A DNA stretch of 64,000 nucleotides from Bradyrhizobium prioriisuperbiae (GCF_032397745.1 NZ_CP135921.1:4204501-4268500), one strand, 5' to 3'. Shown: positions 7,705 through 17,376, numbered from the stretch's first letter. Translations and numbers: made by a program. Notes: generated by a model from the sequence alone, not told the origin.

Positions 7705-8829
7705 ATGTCTGGTATCTCGGTTTATTCTCATAAAATCAGTGCCTTGATTAAAGTGCCGGCGGTGCTTCTGGCGGTCAGCCTGTTGGCGCTGACCCTGGCC
7801 GGCTGCAACGACAAGCCCGCCGAACAGGCTGCGACCGGTCGTCCGGTCCTGGTGGCGACCGTCCATTACGAGGCCGAGGCGCCCGAACGCAGCTTTGTCG
7901 GCACCATCCGCCCCCGCATCGAAACCGACATGGGCTTCCGGGTGGCCGGCAAGGTGGCGAAGCGCCTGGTCGAGGTCGGCCAGCGGGTCGAGGCCGGGCA
8001 GCCACTGGCGGTGCTCGACGAGGTCGATTTGAGGCTGCAAGCCGAGCAGGCGGAAGCGGAATACCGCGCCGCCACCGGCGTGGTGGCACAGGCGGTCGCG
8101 GCAGAGACCCGCGCCAAGGAGTTGCGTGGCAAGGGCTGGTCGACCGATGCCCAGCTCGACCAGACCAAGGCGGCTGCGGATGAAGCCCGCTCGCGCCTCA
8201 TCCGTGCCGAGCGCTCGGTCGAGCTGACCAAGAATTCGCTCTCCTACACCACGCTAACCGCAGACGCCCGCGGCGTCGTCACCGCGACCCTGATCGAGCC
8301 GGGCCAGGTGGTGGCGTCGGGCCAGACCGCGATCCGTGTCGCGCGTTCGGCCGAGAAGGAAGCCGTGGTCGCGATCCCCGAGACGCTGCTGGCACGCGCC
8401 CGCGGCGGAGCCGCGCGCGTGACCCTGTGGTCGGAGCCCGACAAGAAATACACGGCGAAGCTGCGCGAACTCGCCCCGATCGCCGATGTCGCGACCCGCA
8501 CGTATCTGGCTAAGTTCTCGCTGCCGGACGCGACCGATGACATGGAGCTCGGCATGACCGCGACCTTGACGCTGGCGGATGCCGACCAGGAGCGCGTCGC
8601 GCGCGTGCCGTTGTCGGCGCTGTTCAACCAGGGCGACAAGGCTTCGCTTTATGTGGTGGATCGCGAGAGCGGCGCCGTGAAGCTGTTGCCGGTGACCGTC
8701 AAATCCTACGGCACCGATACCGCCGTGATCACCGGCGGGGTGGAAGAAGGCGCGCGGGTTGTCGCGCTCGGTGTGCAGAAGCTCGATCCGGCCCAGAAGG
8801 TCCGGGTCGTCGCGTCGCTGTCGTTCTGA
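7705..8829 (+). CDS. RND efflux periplasmic adaptor (membrane fusion lipoprotein)
   Basis: 374 residues. A signal segment ends in the lipobox LAGC (C34), anchoring the protein to the inner membrane from the periplasmic side. Next come the biotinyl-lipoyl half-motifs (GFRVAGKVAKRLVEVGQRVEAGQPLAVLD), an alpha-helical hairpin (about 90-170) and the beta-barrel/MP domains. GGGAG precedes the ATG. It lies 14 bp upstream of the RND pump, with which it must assemble; no outer-membrane channel gene is present, so a shared TolC-like protein is likely. A palindromic promoter/operator lies upstream. Confidence 0.9.
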   Translation: MSGISVYSHKISALIKVPAVLLAVSLLALTLAGCNDKPAEQAATGRPVLVATVHYEAEAPERSFVGTIRPRIETDMGFRVAGKVAKRLVEVGQRVEAGQPLAVLDEVDLRLQAEQAEAEYRAATGVVAQAVAAETRAKELRGKGWSTDAQLDQTKAAADEARSRLIRAERSVELTKNSLSYTTLTADARGVVTATLIEPGQVVASGQTAIRVARSAEKEAVVAIPETLLARARGGAARVTLWSEPDKKYTAKLRELAPIADVATRTYLAKFSLPDATDDMELGMTATLTLADADQERVARVPLSALFNQGDKASLYVVDRESGAVKLLPVTVKSYGTDTAVITGGVEEGARVVALGVQKLDPAQKVRVVASLSF

Positions 8830-8843
8830 GCGGGGAGGGGATC

Positions 8844-11800
8844 ATGAAGCGTTTCAACCTGTCCGCGTGGGCCGTCGCTCATCCTGCTTTGATCCTGTTC
8901 TTCATCGTTGCGCTCGGCGTCGCCGGCTTCTTCTCTTATCGTTCGCTCGGCCGCGCCGAAGATCCCTCCTTCACCATCAAGCTCGCGGTCGTCACGGCGA
9001 TCTGGCCCGGCGCCACTGCGCAGGAAATGCAATCCCAGGTCTCGGACGCCATCGAAAAGAAGATGCAGGAGCTGCCTTACTTCGACAAGGTAACGACCTA
9101 CACCAAACCATCGTTCACCGCGATGCAGGTGTCGTTCAAGGACAACACGCCGGCCAAGGACGTGCCGTACCTGTTCTATCTGCTGCGCAAGAAACTGGTC
9201 GATATCCAGAGCGATTTGCCGAGCGGCCTGATCGGCCCGAACGTCAATGACGAATACGGCGACGTCGACTCCATCCTCTACATGATGACCGGCGACGGGG
9301 CGAACTATGCCCAGCTCAAGACCATTGCGGAGGGCATGCGGCAGCGGCTGCTGAAGGTTCCCAACGTCACCAAGGTCAATCTGTACGGCGTGCAGGATCA
9401 GAAGATCTATGTGGAGTTCTCCCACGCCAAGCTCGCGACGCTTGGCATCTCGCCGCAGGCGATCTTCGATTCCCTGGCGAAGCAGAACGCGGTCAATCCC
9501 GGCGGCGTGGTCGAGACTTCGTCGCAGCGCGTGCCGCTGCGCGTCACCGGCGCGCTCGACGGCGCCAAGGCGGTGGCGGAGACGCCGGTGGAAAGCGGCG
9601 GCCGGGTGTTCCGGCTCGGCGACATCGCGACCATCACCCGCGGCTATGAGGATCCGTCCGACTACAAGGTGCGGCAGGAAGGCAAGCCCGCGCTCGGCAT
9701 CGGCATCGTGATGGCGAAGGGCGCCAACATTATCGAGCTCGGCGAGGATATCAAAAAAGCCACCGCCGAATTCATGGCGGCGGTGCCCCAAGGCGTCGAT
9801 CTCAAGCAGATCGCGGACCAGCCGCAAGTGGTCGATCACGCGGTCAGCGAGTTCGTCCATTCCTTCATCGAGGCGCTGGCCATCGTGCTGTTCGTCTCGT
9901 TCCTGGCGCTGGGATGGCGCACTGGCATCGTGGTGGCGCTCTCGGTGCCGCTGGTGCTGTCGATCGTGTTCGTGGTGATGAACGCGATGGGGCTCGACCT
10001 GCATCGCATCACGCTCGGCGCGCTGATCATCGCGCTCGGCCTGCTGGTCGACGATGCCATCATCGCGGTCGAAATGATGGTGGTGAAGATGGAGCAGGGC
10101 TGGGACCGCGTCAAAGCCGCGTCCTTTGCCTGGGAATCCACCGCGTTCCCCATGCTCACCGGCACGCTGGTGACCGCGGCGGGCTTCCTGCCGATCGGCT
10201 TCGCCAATTCGTCGGTCGGCGAGTATGCCGGCGGCATCTTCTGGATCGTGGCGATCTCGCTGGTGGCGTCCTGGTTCGTCGCGGTGATCTTTACGCCCTA
10301 CATCGGTGTCAAGCTGCTGCCGAATTTCGCCAAGGGTGGTGCGCATCATGCCGATCCCCACGCGATCTATGAGACGCGGATGTACCGCGGTCTGCGCCGC
10401 GTGATCGACTGGTGCGTGCGCTGGCGCGGCACGGTGGTGATGGCGACGATCGGCGTGTTCGCGCTGTCGATCGTCGGCTTCGGCGCGGTGCAGCAGCAGT
10501 TCTTCCCGCTGTCGGAGCGTCCCGAGCTGTTCTTCCAGTTGCGGCTGCCGGAAGGCACCGCCTTCGGTGTCACCGAGAAGTCGGTCGAAAAGGCGGAAGC
10601 CCTGCTGAAGGGCGATCCGGATATCGCCACTTACACCAGTTATGTCGGGCAGGGTTCGCCGCGGTTCTGGCTCGGACTCAATCCGCAGCTGCCCAACGAA
10701 TCCTTCGCCGAAATCGTCATCGTCTCCAAGGACGTCCAGGCGCGTGAGCGGATCAAGGCGCGGCTGGAAAAGGCCGTGGCCGAGGGCCAGCTCTCGGAGG
10801 CGCGGGTGCGCGTCGACCGCTTCAATTTCGGCCCGCCGGTCGGTTTCCCGGTCCAATTCCGCGTGGTCGGCCCGGATCCGCAAACGGTGCGCGACATCGC
10901 GTATCAGGTGCGCGACGTGATGCGCGCCAACACCAAGACGATCGATGCGCATCTCGACTGGAATGAGAAGACGCCCTACCTCAAGCTCGTGGTCGATCAG
11001 GACCGCGCCCGGGCGATGGGCCTCACCCCGCAGGACATCTCGCAGGCAACAGCAATGCTGATCTCGGGCGCGCCGGTCACCACCGTGCGTGACGGCATCG
11101 AGAAGGTCGGCGTGGTGGCGCGTGCGGTGAGGTCGGAGCGGCTCGATCTTGGCCATGTCGCCGATCTCACCGTCTACTCCCGCAACGGCGTTGCGGTGCC
11201 GCTCTCCCAGATCGCCAAGATCGAATATGCCCACGAGGAGCCGATCCTGTGGCGGCGCAACCGCGACATGGCGATTACCGTGCGTGCCGACATCGTCGAT
11301 GGCGTGCAGGCACCTGACGTCACCAACGCGATCTGGCCGAAGCTCGAGGGCATCCGCAAGAGCCTGCAGCCTGCCTACCGGATCGAGATGGGCGGCGCGA
11401 TCGAGGAATCCGCCAAGGGCAATGCCTCGATCTTCGTGCTGTTCCCGCTGATGGCGATCGCCATGCTGACGCTCCTGATGATCCAGCTACAAAGCTTCTC
11501 GCGGCTGGCGCTGGTGTTCCTCACCGCGCCGCTCGGCATCGTCGGCGCCGCGCTTGGCCTGCTGGTGGCGAATCAGCCGTTCGGCTTTGTCGCGCTGCTG
11601 GGCCTGATCGCGCTGGCTGGTATGATCATGCGAAACGCGGTGATTCTGGTCGATCAGATCGAGACCGATGTCGCCCATGGCATGACCCGCAGGGAGGCGA
11701 TCGTGGAGGCTACGGTTCGGCGCGCGCGACCGGTGATTCTCACGGCGCTGGCCGCGATTCTCGCCATGGTTCCGTTGTCCCGCTCGGCGTTCTGGGGTCC

Positions 11801-11996
11801 GATGGCGATCACCATCATGGGTGGCCTGTTTGTGGCCACCTTCCTGACCCTGCTGTTCCTGCCCGGCCTCTATGCGTTATGGTTCCGCAAGAGTCTGGAC
11901 CAGAGCGGTCCGGTGGAGGATACGGCGCTGGCGCCGGCGCTTCCGGAGGCAAAACACGGCGCGCAGCAACCCATTTATCCGGTTGCGGCGGAGTGA
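8844..11996 (+). CDS. RND-family efflux permease (AcrB-like)
   Basis: 1050 residues, the usual length for a hydrophobe/amphiphile RND pump, starting MKRFNLSAWAVAHPALILFF after a GGGGAGGGG ribosome site. It shows the duplicated layout of 12 membrane helices and two large periplasmic loops. The proton-relay acidic pair is in the fourth helix, LGLLVDDAIIAVEMM. The matching helix in the second half contains GMIMRNAVILVDQIE. Together with the adaptor lipoprotein it should export drugs, solvents or aromatic compounds in exchange for protons. The TetR gene 93 bp downstream is the likely repressor. Confidence 0.92.
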   Translation: MKRFNLSAWAVAHPALILFFIVALGVAGFFSYRSLGRAEDPSFTIKLAVVTAIWPGATAQEMQSQVSDAIEKKMQELPYFDKVTTYTKPSFTAMQVSFKDNTPAKDVPYLFYLLRKKLVDIQSDLPSGLIGPNVNDEYGDVDSILYMMTGDGANYAQLKTIAEGMRQRLLKVPNVTKVNLYGVQDQKIYVEFSHAKLATLGISPQAIFDSLAKQNAVNPGGVVETSSQRVPLRVTGALDGAKAVAETPVESGGRVFRLGDIATITRGYEDPSDYKVRQEGKPALGIGIVMAKGANIIELGEDIKKATAEFMAAVPQGVDLKQIADQPQVVDHAVSEFVHSFIEALAIVLFVSFLALGWRTGIVVALSVPLVLSIVFVVMNAMGLDLHRITLGALIIALGLLVDDAIIAVEMMVVKMEQGWDRVKAASFAWESTAFPMLTGTLVTAAGFLPIGFANSSVGEYAGGIFWIVAISLVASWFVAVIFTPYIGVKLLPNFAKGGAHHADPHAIYETRMYRGLRRVIDWCVRWRGTVVMATIGVFALSIVGFGAVQQQFFPLSERPELFFQLRLPEGTAFGVTEKSVEKAEALLKGDPDIATYTSYVGQGSPRFWLGLNPQLPNESFAEIVIVSKDVQARERIKARLEKAVAEGQLSEARVRVDRFNFGPPVGFPVQFRVVGPDPQTVRDIAYQVRDVMRANTKTIDAHLDWNEKTPYLKLVVDQDRARAMGLTPQDISQATAMLISGAPVTTVRDGIEKVGVVARAVRSERLDLGHVADLTVYSRNGVAVPLSQIAKIEYAHEEPILWRRNRDMAITVRADIVDGVQAPDVTNAIWPKLEGIRKSLQPAYRIEMGGAIEESAKGNASIFVLFPLMAIAMLTLLMIQLQSFSRLALVFLTAPLGIVGAALGLLVANQPFGFVALLGLIALAGMIMRNAVILVDQIETDVAHGMTRREAIVEATVRRARPVILTALAAILAMVPLSRSAFWGPMAITIMGGLFVATFLTLLFLPGLYALWFRKSLDQSGPVEDTALAPALPEAKHGAQQPIYPVAAE

Positions 11997-12024
11997 CGAA
12001 GATACCATCTTCGGAGACCCGCCT

Positions 12025-12038
12025 TGACGTATTCGTCA
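12025..12038. promoter_or_regulatory. Second TGACG/CGTCA operator, upstream of tetR
   Basis: TGACG-TATT-CGTCA is a perfect inverted repeat in the gap between the RND pump and its TetR gene. It shares its half-site with the repeat at 7639-7664. This supports one repressor acting at both places. Confidence 0.45.
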
Positions 12039-12089
12039 GCGCGGGAATCGACCCAACACGGGAACGAAACAAGGGACTCTGAAATCTGA

Positions 12090-12695
12090 ATGGTCATGAT
12101 CGCCGATAACGTCGAAGCCGATACCCAGGGGCGCATTCTCACCGCCGCCGAACGGCTGTTTCGCGAGATCGGCTATCAGAAGACCACCGTTGCGGATATC
12201 GCAAAAGTCCTGCGGATGAGTCCGGCCAATGTCTATCGCTTCTTCGAATCCAAGCGCGCGATTCATGAGGCGGTGGCCAAGCGGCTGATGGACGAGGTGG
12301 AGGTGGCGGCCACCACGATCGCCTTCGAGACCGATGAGCCGCGCACCCGGATGCGGCGGCTGCTGTCGACCATTCATCACATGAACGCCGAGCGCTACAC
12401 CGGTGACGAGAAGATCCACCAGATGGTCGCCATGGCCATCGAGGAGGACTGGGACGTCTGCACCGCGCATTTCGAACGCATCACCGGCATCGTTGCCAAG
12501 GCGATCGATGACGGTGTCAAGCAAGGTGTGTTCGAGGCGCCGGACATTGCGCTGGCCGCGATGTCCACCACCACGGCCATGAGCCGCTTCTTCCACCCGC
12601 AGATGATCGCCCAGTGCGCCAACAAGCCGGGCCCGTCGCTGGACGAGATGATCGACTTTGTGCTCGCCGCTCTGGCGCCGCGCGCCAGAGCGTGA
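12090..12695 (+). CDS. TetR-family regulator of the RND pump
   Basis: 201 residues. The N-terminal helix-turn-helix is clear (LFREIGYQKTTVADIAKVLRMSPANVYRFFESKRAIHEAV). The C-terminal effector domain is typical of regulators found next to RND operons. It is co-directional and immediately downstream of the adaptor and pump genes. Repeats with a common TGACG/CGTCA half-site occur both before the operon and before this gene, which points to autoregulation plus repression of the pump. The start codon context (MVM) leaves ATG 12090 or 12096. Confidence 0.88.
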   Translation: MVMIADNVEADTQGRILTAAERLFREIGYQKTTVADIAKVLRMSPANVYRFFESKRAIHEAVAKRLMDEVEVAATTIAFETDEPRTRMRRLLSTIHHMNAERYTGDEKIHQMVAMAIEEDWDVCTAHFERITGIVAKAIDDGVKQGVFEAPDIALAAMSTTTAMSRFFHPQMIAQCANKPGPSLDEMIDFVLAALAPRARA

Positions 12696-12737
12696 TCCAC
12701 CACTGTGTTGTATGCGAGACGTATCCATCCCCACTCC

Positions 12738-12866
12738 GTCATTGACGGGCTTGACCTCAGCGACTTGGCTGCGCCAAGTCGCGATCACAATCCAGCTTTC
12801 TTCGATAGAAGCCCAAAGCGTATTGGGCGCTTAAGCTGGATCACCGGGTCAAGCCCGGTGATGACG
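12738..12866. repeat. Modular intergenic palindromic repeat, copy A1
   Basis: The element begins GTCATTGACGGGCTTGACC and ends with the complementary GGTCAAGCCCGGTGATGAC. Inside are the arms ATCCAGCTTTCTTC and AAGCTGGAT. A hairpin module, GCGACTTGGCTGCGCCAAGTCGC-like (12760-12782), is inserted after the first arm. Close relatives are at 19958-20078 and 46174-46265. Confidence 0.8.
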
Positions 12867-12900
12867 CTGAATATGATGAACCGCTGCCCGTCATTCTGAG

Positions 12901-12971
12901 TCATCCTCTCAGGATGAGGGATTTTGGCTCGAGTATGACGCGGGATGACCACCACGTGATCGTCATCCCGC
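12901..12971. repeat. Two adjacent hairpins in the tetR / flavin reductase gap
   Basis: TCATCCT (12901) pairs with AGGATGA (12911). GCGGGATGAC (12940-12949) pairs with GTCATCCCGC (12962-12971) around a loop containing CACGTG. This looks like another intergenic palindromic repeat family. With copy A1 it fills the 341-bp gap; I see no gene there. Confidence 0.5.
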
Positions 12972-13036
12972 TTTATCTTTTCGCCCGGGCATGATCATGC
13001 TTGCGTCCCGCGGTTTGGACGAAGGCAAAAGGTGAC

Positions 13037-13660
13037 ATGAGCGGACGCGACTACCATTTCTACGAGCCGAAGAATGGCCACGGGCTGCGGCACGATCCGT
13101 TCAATGCCATTATCGGGCCGCGCCCGATCGGCTGGATCTCGTCTCGCGGCAACAACGGCAATGTCAATCTCGCGCCCTACAGCTTCTTCAACGCCTTCAA
13201 TTACAAGCCTCCGATCATCGGCTTCTCCTCGACCGGGTCGAAGGATTCCGTGCGCAATGTCACGGAGACCGGGGAGTTCGTCTGGAATCTCGCCACCAAG
13301 GATCTCGCCCAGCAGATGAACGCCACGGCGGCGCATGTTCCCCACGAGGTCGACGAATTCGAGCTTGCGGGCCTGACCAAAGTGGAGAGCAAGCTGGTCA
13401 ATGTGCCGCGGGTCGGCGAGAGCCGGGCAGCGATGGAGTGCAAGGTGCTCGACATCATCCAGTTGCACGATAAGGAAGGCAATAGCGTGCCCTCCTGGCT
13501 GACCCTAGGCGAGGTCGTTGCGGTTTACATCGATACCTCGTTGATCCGGGATGGCGTGTACCAGACCTTCGAGGCCCACCCCATTTTGCGCGCCGGCCGG
13601 ATGGGCGACTATGCCGAGATCTCCCCGGACATCATGTTCGAGATGAAGCGGCCGGACTAG
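13037..13660 (+). CDS. Flavin reductase-like FMN-binding split-barrel protein
   Basis: 207 residues from ATG 13037, which has AAAGGTGAC upstream; the longer frame from 13001 lies in intergenic sequence. The protein has the flavin-reductase (DIM6/NTAB) pattern: an N-terminal barrel strand with IGPRPIGWISS, then GNVNLAPYSFFNAF and PPIIGFS. These bind FMN without a classic nucleotide fold. It may supply reduced flavin or act as an NAD(P)H:FMN reductase. It stands alone ahead of the beta-oxidation operon, 154 bp away. Confidence 0.82.
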   Translation: MSGRDYHFYEPKNGHGLRHDPFNAIIGPRPIGWISSRGNNGNVNLAPYSFFNAFNYKPPIIGFSSTGSKDSVRNVTETGEFVWNLATKDLAQQMNATAAHVPHEVDEFELAGLTKVESKLVNVPRVGESRAAMECKVLDIIQLHDKEGNSVPSWLTLGEVVAVYIDTSLIRDGVYQTFEAHPILRAGRMGDYAEISPDIMFEMKRPD

Positions 13661-13734
13661 CTGGACCAAAGGCCGCGGTCGGAACCGTTCCGGTCCCCCC
13701 ATCGTTAATGTGGAGCGACGAGTTGCGCGTCAAT

Positions 13735-13762
13735 TTGCTCAACTTTCGCCGCAAGTTATAAC
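13735..13762 (+). promoter_or_regulatory. Candidate promoter of the beta-oxidation operon
   Basis: TTGCTC (13735-13740) and TATAAC (13757-13762) are separated by 16 bp, about 50 bp before the acyl-CoA dehydrogenase start. The spacer holds a short inverted repeat (AACTT...AAGTT) that a fatty-acid regulator could use. Prediction by eye only. Confidence 0.35.
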
Positions 13763-13814
13763 GATTCCGCGTGCTAGGGTTGCGATCCGACACCGGTCTT
13801 TCGAGGGCATCACC

Positions 13815-16088
13815 ATGACGTCTTCCTCCTTCCGCCGCGACTGGCTCACCAGGCCGATCTTCACCTGGGGGCGCAAGGTGATGCCGGAGATGTCCGACAC
13901 CGAGCGCGAGGCGCTGGAGGCCGGCGATGTCTGGTGGGACGCCGACCTGTTCACCGGCACGCCCGACTGGTCCAAGCTGCTGGCCTATCCGCCGGCGAAA
14001 TTGACCGCTGAAGAGCAGGCCTTCCTGGACGGCCCGGTCGACGAGCTCTGCGCCATGATCGACGACTGGCAGATCAATTGGGAGCTGCGCGACCTGCCGC
14101 CGCAGGTCTGGGACTTCATCAAGCACAACAAATTCTTCGGCATGATCATCCCCCGGCAGTTCGGCGGTCTCGGTTTCTCGCCCTATGCCCACTCCGAGGT
14201 GGTGCGCAAGATTTCCACCCGCTCCTGCGCCGCTGTCGTCACTGTGATGGTGCCGAACTCGCTGGGACCGGGCGAACTGTTGATGCGTTTCGGCACTCCC
14301 GAACAGCAGCAGCGCTGGCTGCCGCGGCTGGCCGATGGCCATGAGATTCCCTGCTTCGGCCTCACCAGTCCGGAGGCCGGCTCCGACGCCGCGTCGATGA
14401 TCGACAGCGGCATTGTCTGCAAGGGCACGTTCGAAGGCCGGGAGGTGCTGGGGCTGCGGCTGAACTGGCACAAGCGCTACATCACGCTGGGCCCGGTGGC
14501 GACGCTGCTCGGCCTCGCCTTCAAGGCCTATGATCCCGATCATCTGCTGGGCGAGAGGGAAGACCTCGGCATCACCGTGGCGTTGATCCCGACCGATCTG
14601 CCCGGTGTCGAGATCGGCCACCGCCATCTGCCGTCGATGCAGGTGTTCCAGAACGGCCCGAACTGGGGCCGCGACGTGTTCGTGCCGCTCGATTTCATTA
14701 TCGGTGGCCAGGAGCGCATTGGCGAAGGCTGGAAGATGCTGATGACCGCGCTGGCCGCCGGCCGCGGCATCTCGCTGCCGTCGTTGTCGGCGGCGGCTGC
14801 GGTTTATTGCGCGCGCACCACCGGCGCCTATGCCCGCATCCGCGAGCAGTTCAACGTGCCGATCGGCAAGTTCGAAGGCATCGAGGAGCCGCTGGCCCGC
14901 ATCGCCGGCATCGCGTACCTGCTCGACGCCGCGCGGCGGCTGACCTGCGCCGCACTCAATGAGGGCCATCACCCTGCGGTGATTTCCGGCATCATGAAGC
15001 TGCATGCCACCGAGCGGATGCGCATCGCCATCGACGATGCCATGGATATCCATGGCGGCAAGGCCGTGATCGACGGCCCGCAGAACTACATGGGCAATCT
15101 CTATCGCGCGGTGCCGGTCGGCATCACCGTGGAAGGCGCCAACATCCTCACCCGCAATCTCATCGTGTTCGGCCAGGGCGCGATCCGCGCCCATCCCTAT
15201 CTGCTGGCCGAGATGACGGCGCTGGGCGACGACAATGCAGCGCGGGGGCTCGAGACCTTCGACAAGGCGTTCTGGGGCCATGTCGGTCACACCCTCGCCA
15301 ATACCTTCCGCGCCCTCGGCCGCTGCTGGACCGGCGGCGCGTTTGCGCCGGCCCCGGACGCAGGCGCTGCGACGCCCTTCTACCGGCAGCTGTCGCGGCA
15401 TGCCTCGGCGTTCGCGCTGTGCGCCGACATGGCGCTGCTGACGCTCGGCGGTGCGCTGAAACGCAAGGAGATGCTCTCCGCCCGGTTCGGCGACATTCTG
15501 TCCGAGCTGTATCTGCTCTCGGCTGCGCTAAAGCGCTGGGAAGACGAGGGCCGTCAGGAAGCTGATTTCGCGGCGCTGGAATGGTGCATGGCCAGCGGGC
15601 TGAAGACCATCGAGACGCGCTTCTCGGACATCCTTGCCAATCTGCCGAACCGGTTCGTGGCCTTTGTGCTGAAAGTGATCATCCAGCCGTTCGGCGCCCA
15701 TGCGGTCGGTCCCTCGGACACCCTGGTCCATCGCCTGGCGCAGCTCATCCTGGAGCCGTCGGCGGCGCGGGACCGCCTGACCCCAAACCTGTCCCATGTC
15801 GACGATGACCGCGGCGTGGCCCGGCTGGAAAAGGCCTTTGCGCTGGTCACCGGCAATGAGGACATCGCCAAAAAGATGCGTTCGGCGCGGATCAGGGATT
15901 GGCGCGAGGCGCTGCGCAACGGGGTCATCAACCAGGCCGAGGCCGACCGGCTGGCGGCGGCGCATGAGGCGGTGGCGAAAGTCATCGACGTCGACGATTT
16001 TGCCCCAGAGGTCTTGTCACCAATGAGTGTTAGGCTGCACGATCACAGACGATACCCGCAGGAAGTGACCACACGAGCAGCAAGCTGA
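13815..16088 (+). CDS. fadE: FadE-type acyl-CoA dehydrogenase
   Basis: 757 residues from ATG 13815; the extra upstream frame is the promoter region. The length matches the long FadE-like dehydrogenases (N-terminal extension, flavin-binding acyl-CoA dehydrogenase core, C-terminal DUF1974-like helical part), roughly twice the classical enzyme. Recognisable segments are FFGMIIPRQFGGLGFSPYAHSEV, CFGLTSPEAGSDAASM and AMDIHGGKAV. It introduces the trans-2 double bond of fatty acyl-CoA and passes electrons through ETF. Its stop overlaps the thiolase start (TGATG), the first of a tightly packed series. Confidence 0.92.
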   Translation: MTSSSFRRDWLTRPIFTWGRKVMPEMSDTEREALEAGDVWWDADLFTGTPDWSKLLAYPPAKLTAEEQAFLDGPVDELCAMIDDWQINWELRDLPPQVWDFIKHNKFFGMIIPRQFGGLGFSPYAHSEVVRKISTRSCAAVVTVMVPNSLGPGELLMRFGTPEQQQRWLPRLADGHEIPCFGLTSPEAGSDAASMIDSGIVCKGTFEGREVLGLRLNWHKRYITLGPVATLLGLAFKAYDPDHLLGEREDLGITVALIPTDLPGVEIGHRHLPSMQVFQNGPNWGRDVFVPLDFIIGGQERIGEGWKMLMTALAAGRGISLPSLSAAAAVYCARTTGAYARIREQFNVPIGKFEGIEEPLARIAGIAYLLDAARRLTCAALNEGHHPAVISGIMKLHATERMRIAIDDAMDIHGGKAVIDGPQNYMGNLYRAVPVGITVEGANILTRNLIVFGQGAIRAHPYLLAEMTALGDDNAARGLETFDKAFWGHVGHTLANTFRALGRCWTGGAFAPAPDAGAATPFYRQLSRHASAFALCADMALLTLGGALKRKEMLSARFGDILSELYLLSAALKRWEDEGRQEADFAALEWCMASGLKTIETRFSDILANLPNRFVAFVLKVIIQPFGAHAVGPSDTLVHRLAQLILEPSAARDRLTPNLSHVDDDRGVARLEKAFALVTGNEDIAKKMRSARIRDWREALRNGVINQAEADRLAAAHEAVAKVIDVDDFAPEVLSPMSVRLHDHRRYPQEVTTRAAS

Positions 16089-17368
16089 TGCGCCCCGTTT
16101 ATATCGTTGATGGAAGCCGGACTCCGTTTCTCAAAGCCCGCAGTGGTCCCGGGCCGTTCACGCCGGTCGATCTGGCCGTGCAATGCGGCCGGCCGTTGCT
16201 GGCCCGCCAGCCCTTCGCGCCTGACGCCTTCGATCAGGTCATTCTCGGCTGCGTCAATGTCATCGCCGACGAGATGAATCCGGCGCGGGTCGCCGCGCTG
16301 CGGCTCGGCATGGGCGAGAAAATGGTGGCGTTCACCGTGCAGATCAATTGCGGTTCCGGTATGCAGTCGATCGACACCGCCTATCGTTACATCCAGCAGG
16401 GCAAGGGCGATCTCATTCTCGCCGGCGGCGCCGAGGCGCTGAGCCATGCGCCGCTGGTCTGGCCCCAGAAAGGCGTGCGCTGGTTTGCCGGCCTTGCCAC
16501 CGCCAAGGGCGCGCTGGCCAAGGTCGCCGCATTCGCCCGGGCCCGGCCGGCCTATTTCAAGCCGATCATCGGCCTGGAGCGCGGGCTGACCGATCCGATC
16601 ACCGACCTGAACATGGGCCAGACCGCCGAGGTGGTCGGCCATCTCTTTGGCATCACCCGTGCGCAGTCCGACGCCTATGCGGTGGAAAGCCACAAACGCC
16701 TTGCCACTGCGCAGGCGCAGGGCTTCCTGAAAGGCGAGGTCGAAACCGCGTTCGACCGGCAGGGCAAATTCTACGACCATGACGACGGCGTGCGTCCCGA
16801 TTCCAGCGTGGACAAGCTCGCGACATTAAAGCCGGCGTTTGAGCGTCCCTGGGGGCAGGTGACCCCGGGCAATTCCTCGCAGATCACCGACGGTGCCTGC
16901 TGGACCATCCTCGCTTCGGAAGAAGCTGTGCGTAAGCATGGTCTCACGCCGAAGGCGGTGATCGTGGACAGCCAGTGGTCGGCGCTCGATCCCTCCATCA
17001 TGGGGCTGGGTCCGGTGCTGTCGGCGACAGCGCTTCTGAAGCGCAACAATCTCTCCCTGCACGATGTGGAGACCTGGGAATTGAACGAAGCTTTTGCGAC
17101 CCAGGTGCTGGGATGTCTCGCGGCCTGGAATGACGACAAATTCTGTCGCGAGGTGCTGGGCCTCGACGGTGCAGCCGGCGAGATCGATCGCGCCAAGCTG
17201 AATGTCGACGGTGGCGCCATCAGTCTGGGTCATCCGGTCGGCACGTCCGGCAATCGCATCGTGCTGCACCTGGTCAATGCCATGAAGCGGCTCGGCACTA
17301 AACGCGGTGTCGCCACCGAATGCATAGGTGGCGGCCTCGGCGGCGCCATGCTGATCGAGACGGTGTGA
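16088..17368 (+). CDS. fadI: Acetyl-CoA C-acyltransferase (3-ketoacyl-CoA thiolase)
   Basis: 426 residues. The nucleophilic cysteine is C88 in QINCGSGMQS. The NEAFA motif, the catalytic His in GGAISLGHPVG, and the second Cys in ECIGGGLGGAM near the end are all in place. It cleaves 3-ketoacyl-CoA with CoA to release acetyl-CoA, the last step of the cycle. It lies between the acyl-CoA dehydrogenase (overlapping) and the multifunctional FadJ-like protein (8 bp later), so the three should be co-expressed. The FadI versus FadA label follows operon context and is not certain. Confidence 0.9.
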   Translation: MRPVYIVDGSRTPFLKARSGPGPFTPVDLAVQCGRPLLARQPFAPDAFDQVILGCVNVIADEMNPARVAALRLGMGEKMVAFTVQINCGSGMQSIDTAYRYIQQGKGDLILAGGAEALSHAPLVWPQKGVRWFAGLATAKGALAKVAAFARARPAYFKPIIGLERGLTDPITDLNMGQTAEVVGHLFGITRAQSDAYAVESHKRLATAQAQGFLKGEVETAFDRQGKFYDHDDGVRPDSSVDKLATLKPAFERPWGQVTPGNSSQITDGACWTILASEEAVRKHGLTPKAVIVDSQWSALDPSIMGLGPVLSATALLKRNNLSLHDVETWELNEAFATQVLGCLAAWNDDKFCREVLGLDGAAGEIDRAKLNVDGGAISLGHPVGTSGNRIVLHLVNAMKRLGTKRGVATECIGGGLGGAMLIETV

Positions 17369-17376
17369 GGGTGACC

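Noticed and set aside
8706..11234. An 842-codon open frame antisense to the RND pump
   Set aside because: The plus strand has a clear RND protein with conserved motifs. The minus frame gives a His/Arg/Asp-rich product typical of the complement of GC-biased codons.
12738..12866. Dyad repeats considered as a CRISPR array
   Set aside because: Copies are scattered through the window with no regular spacers and no cas genes; they are interspersed palindromic elements.
13632..15401. A 589-codon frame antisense to the acyl-CoA dehydrogenase
   Set aside because: The same high-GC shadow effect; the product has no domain pattern and overlaps a strongly conserved gene.
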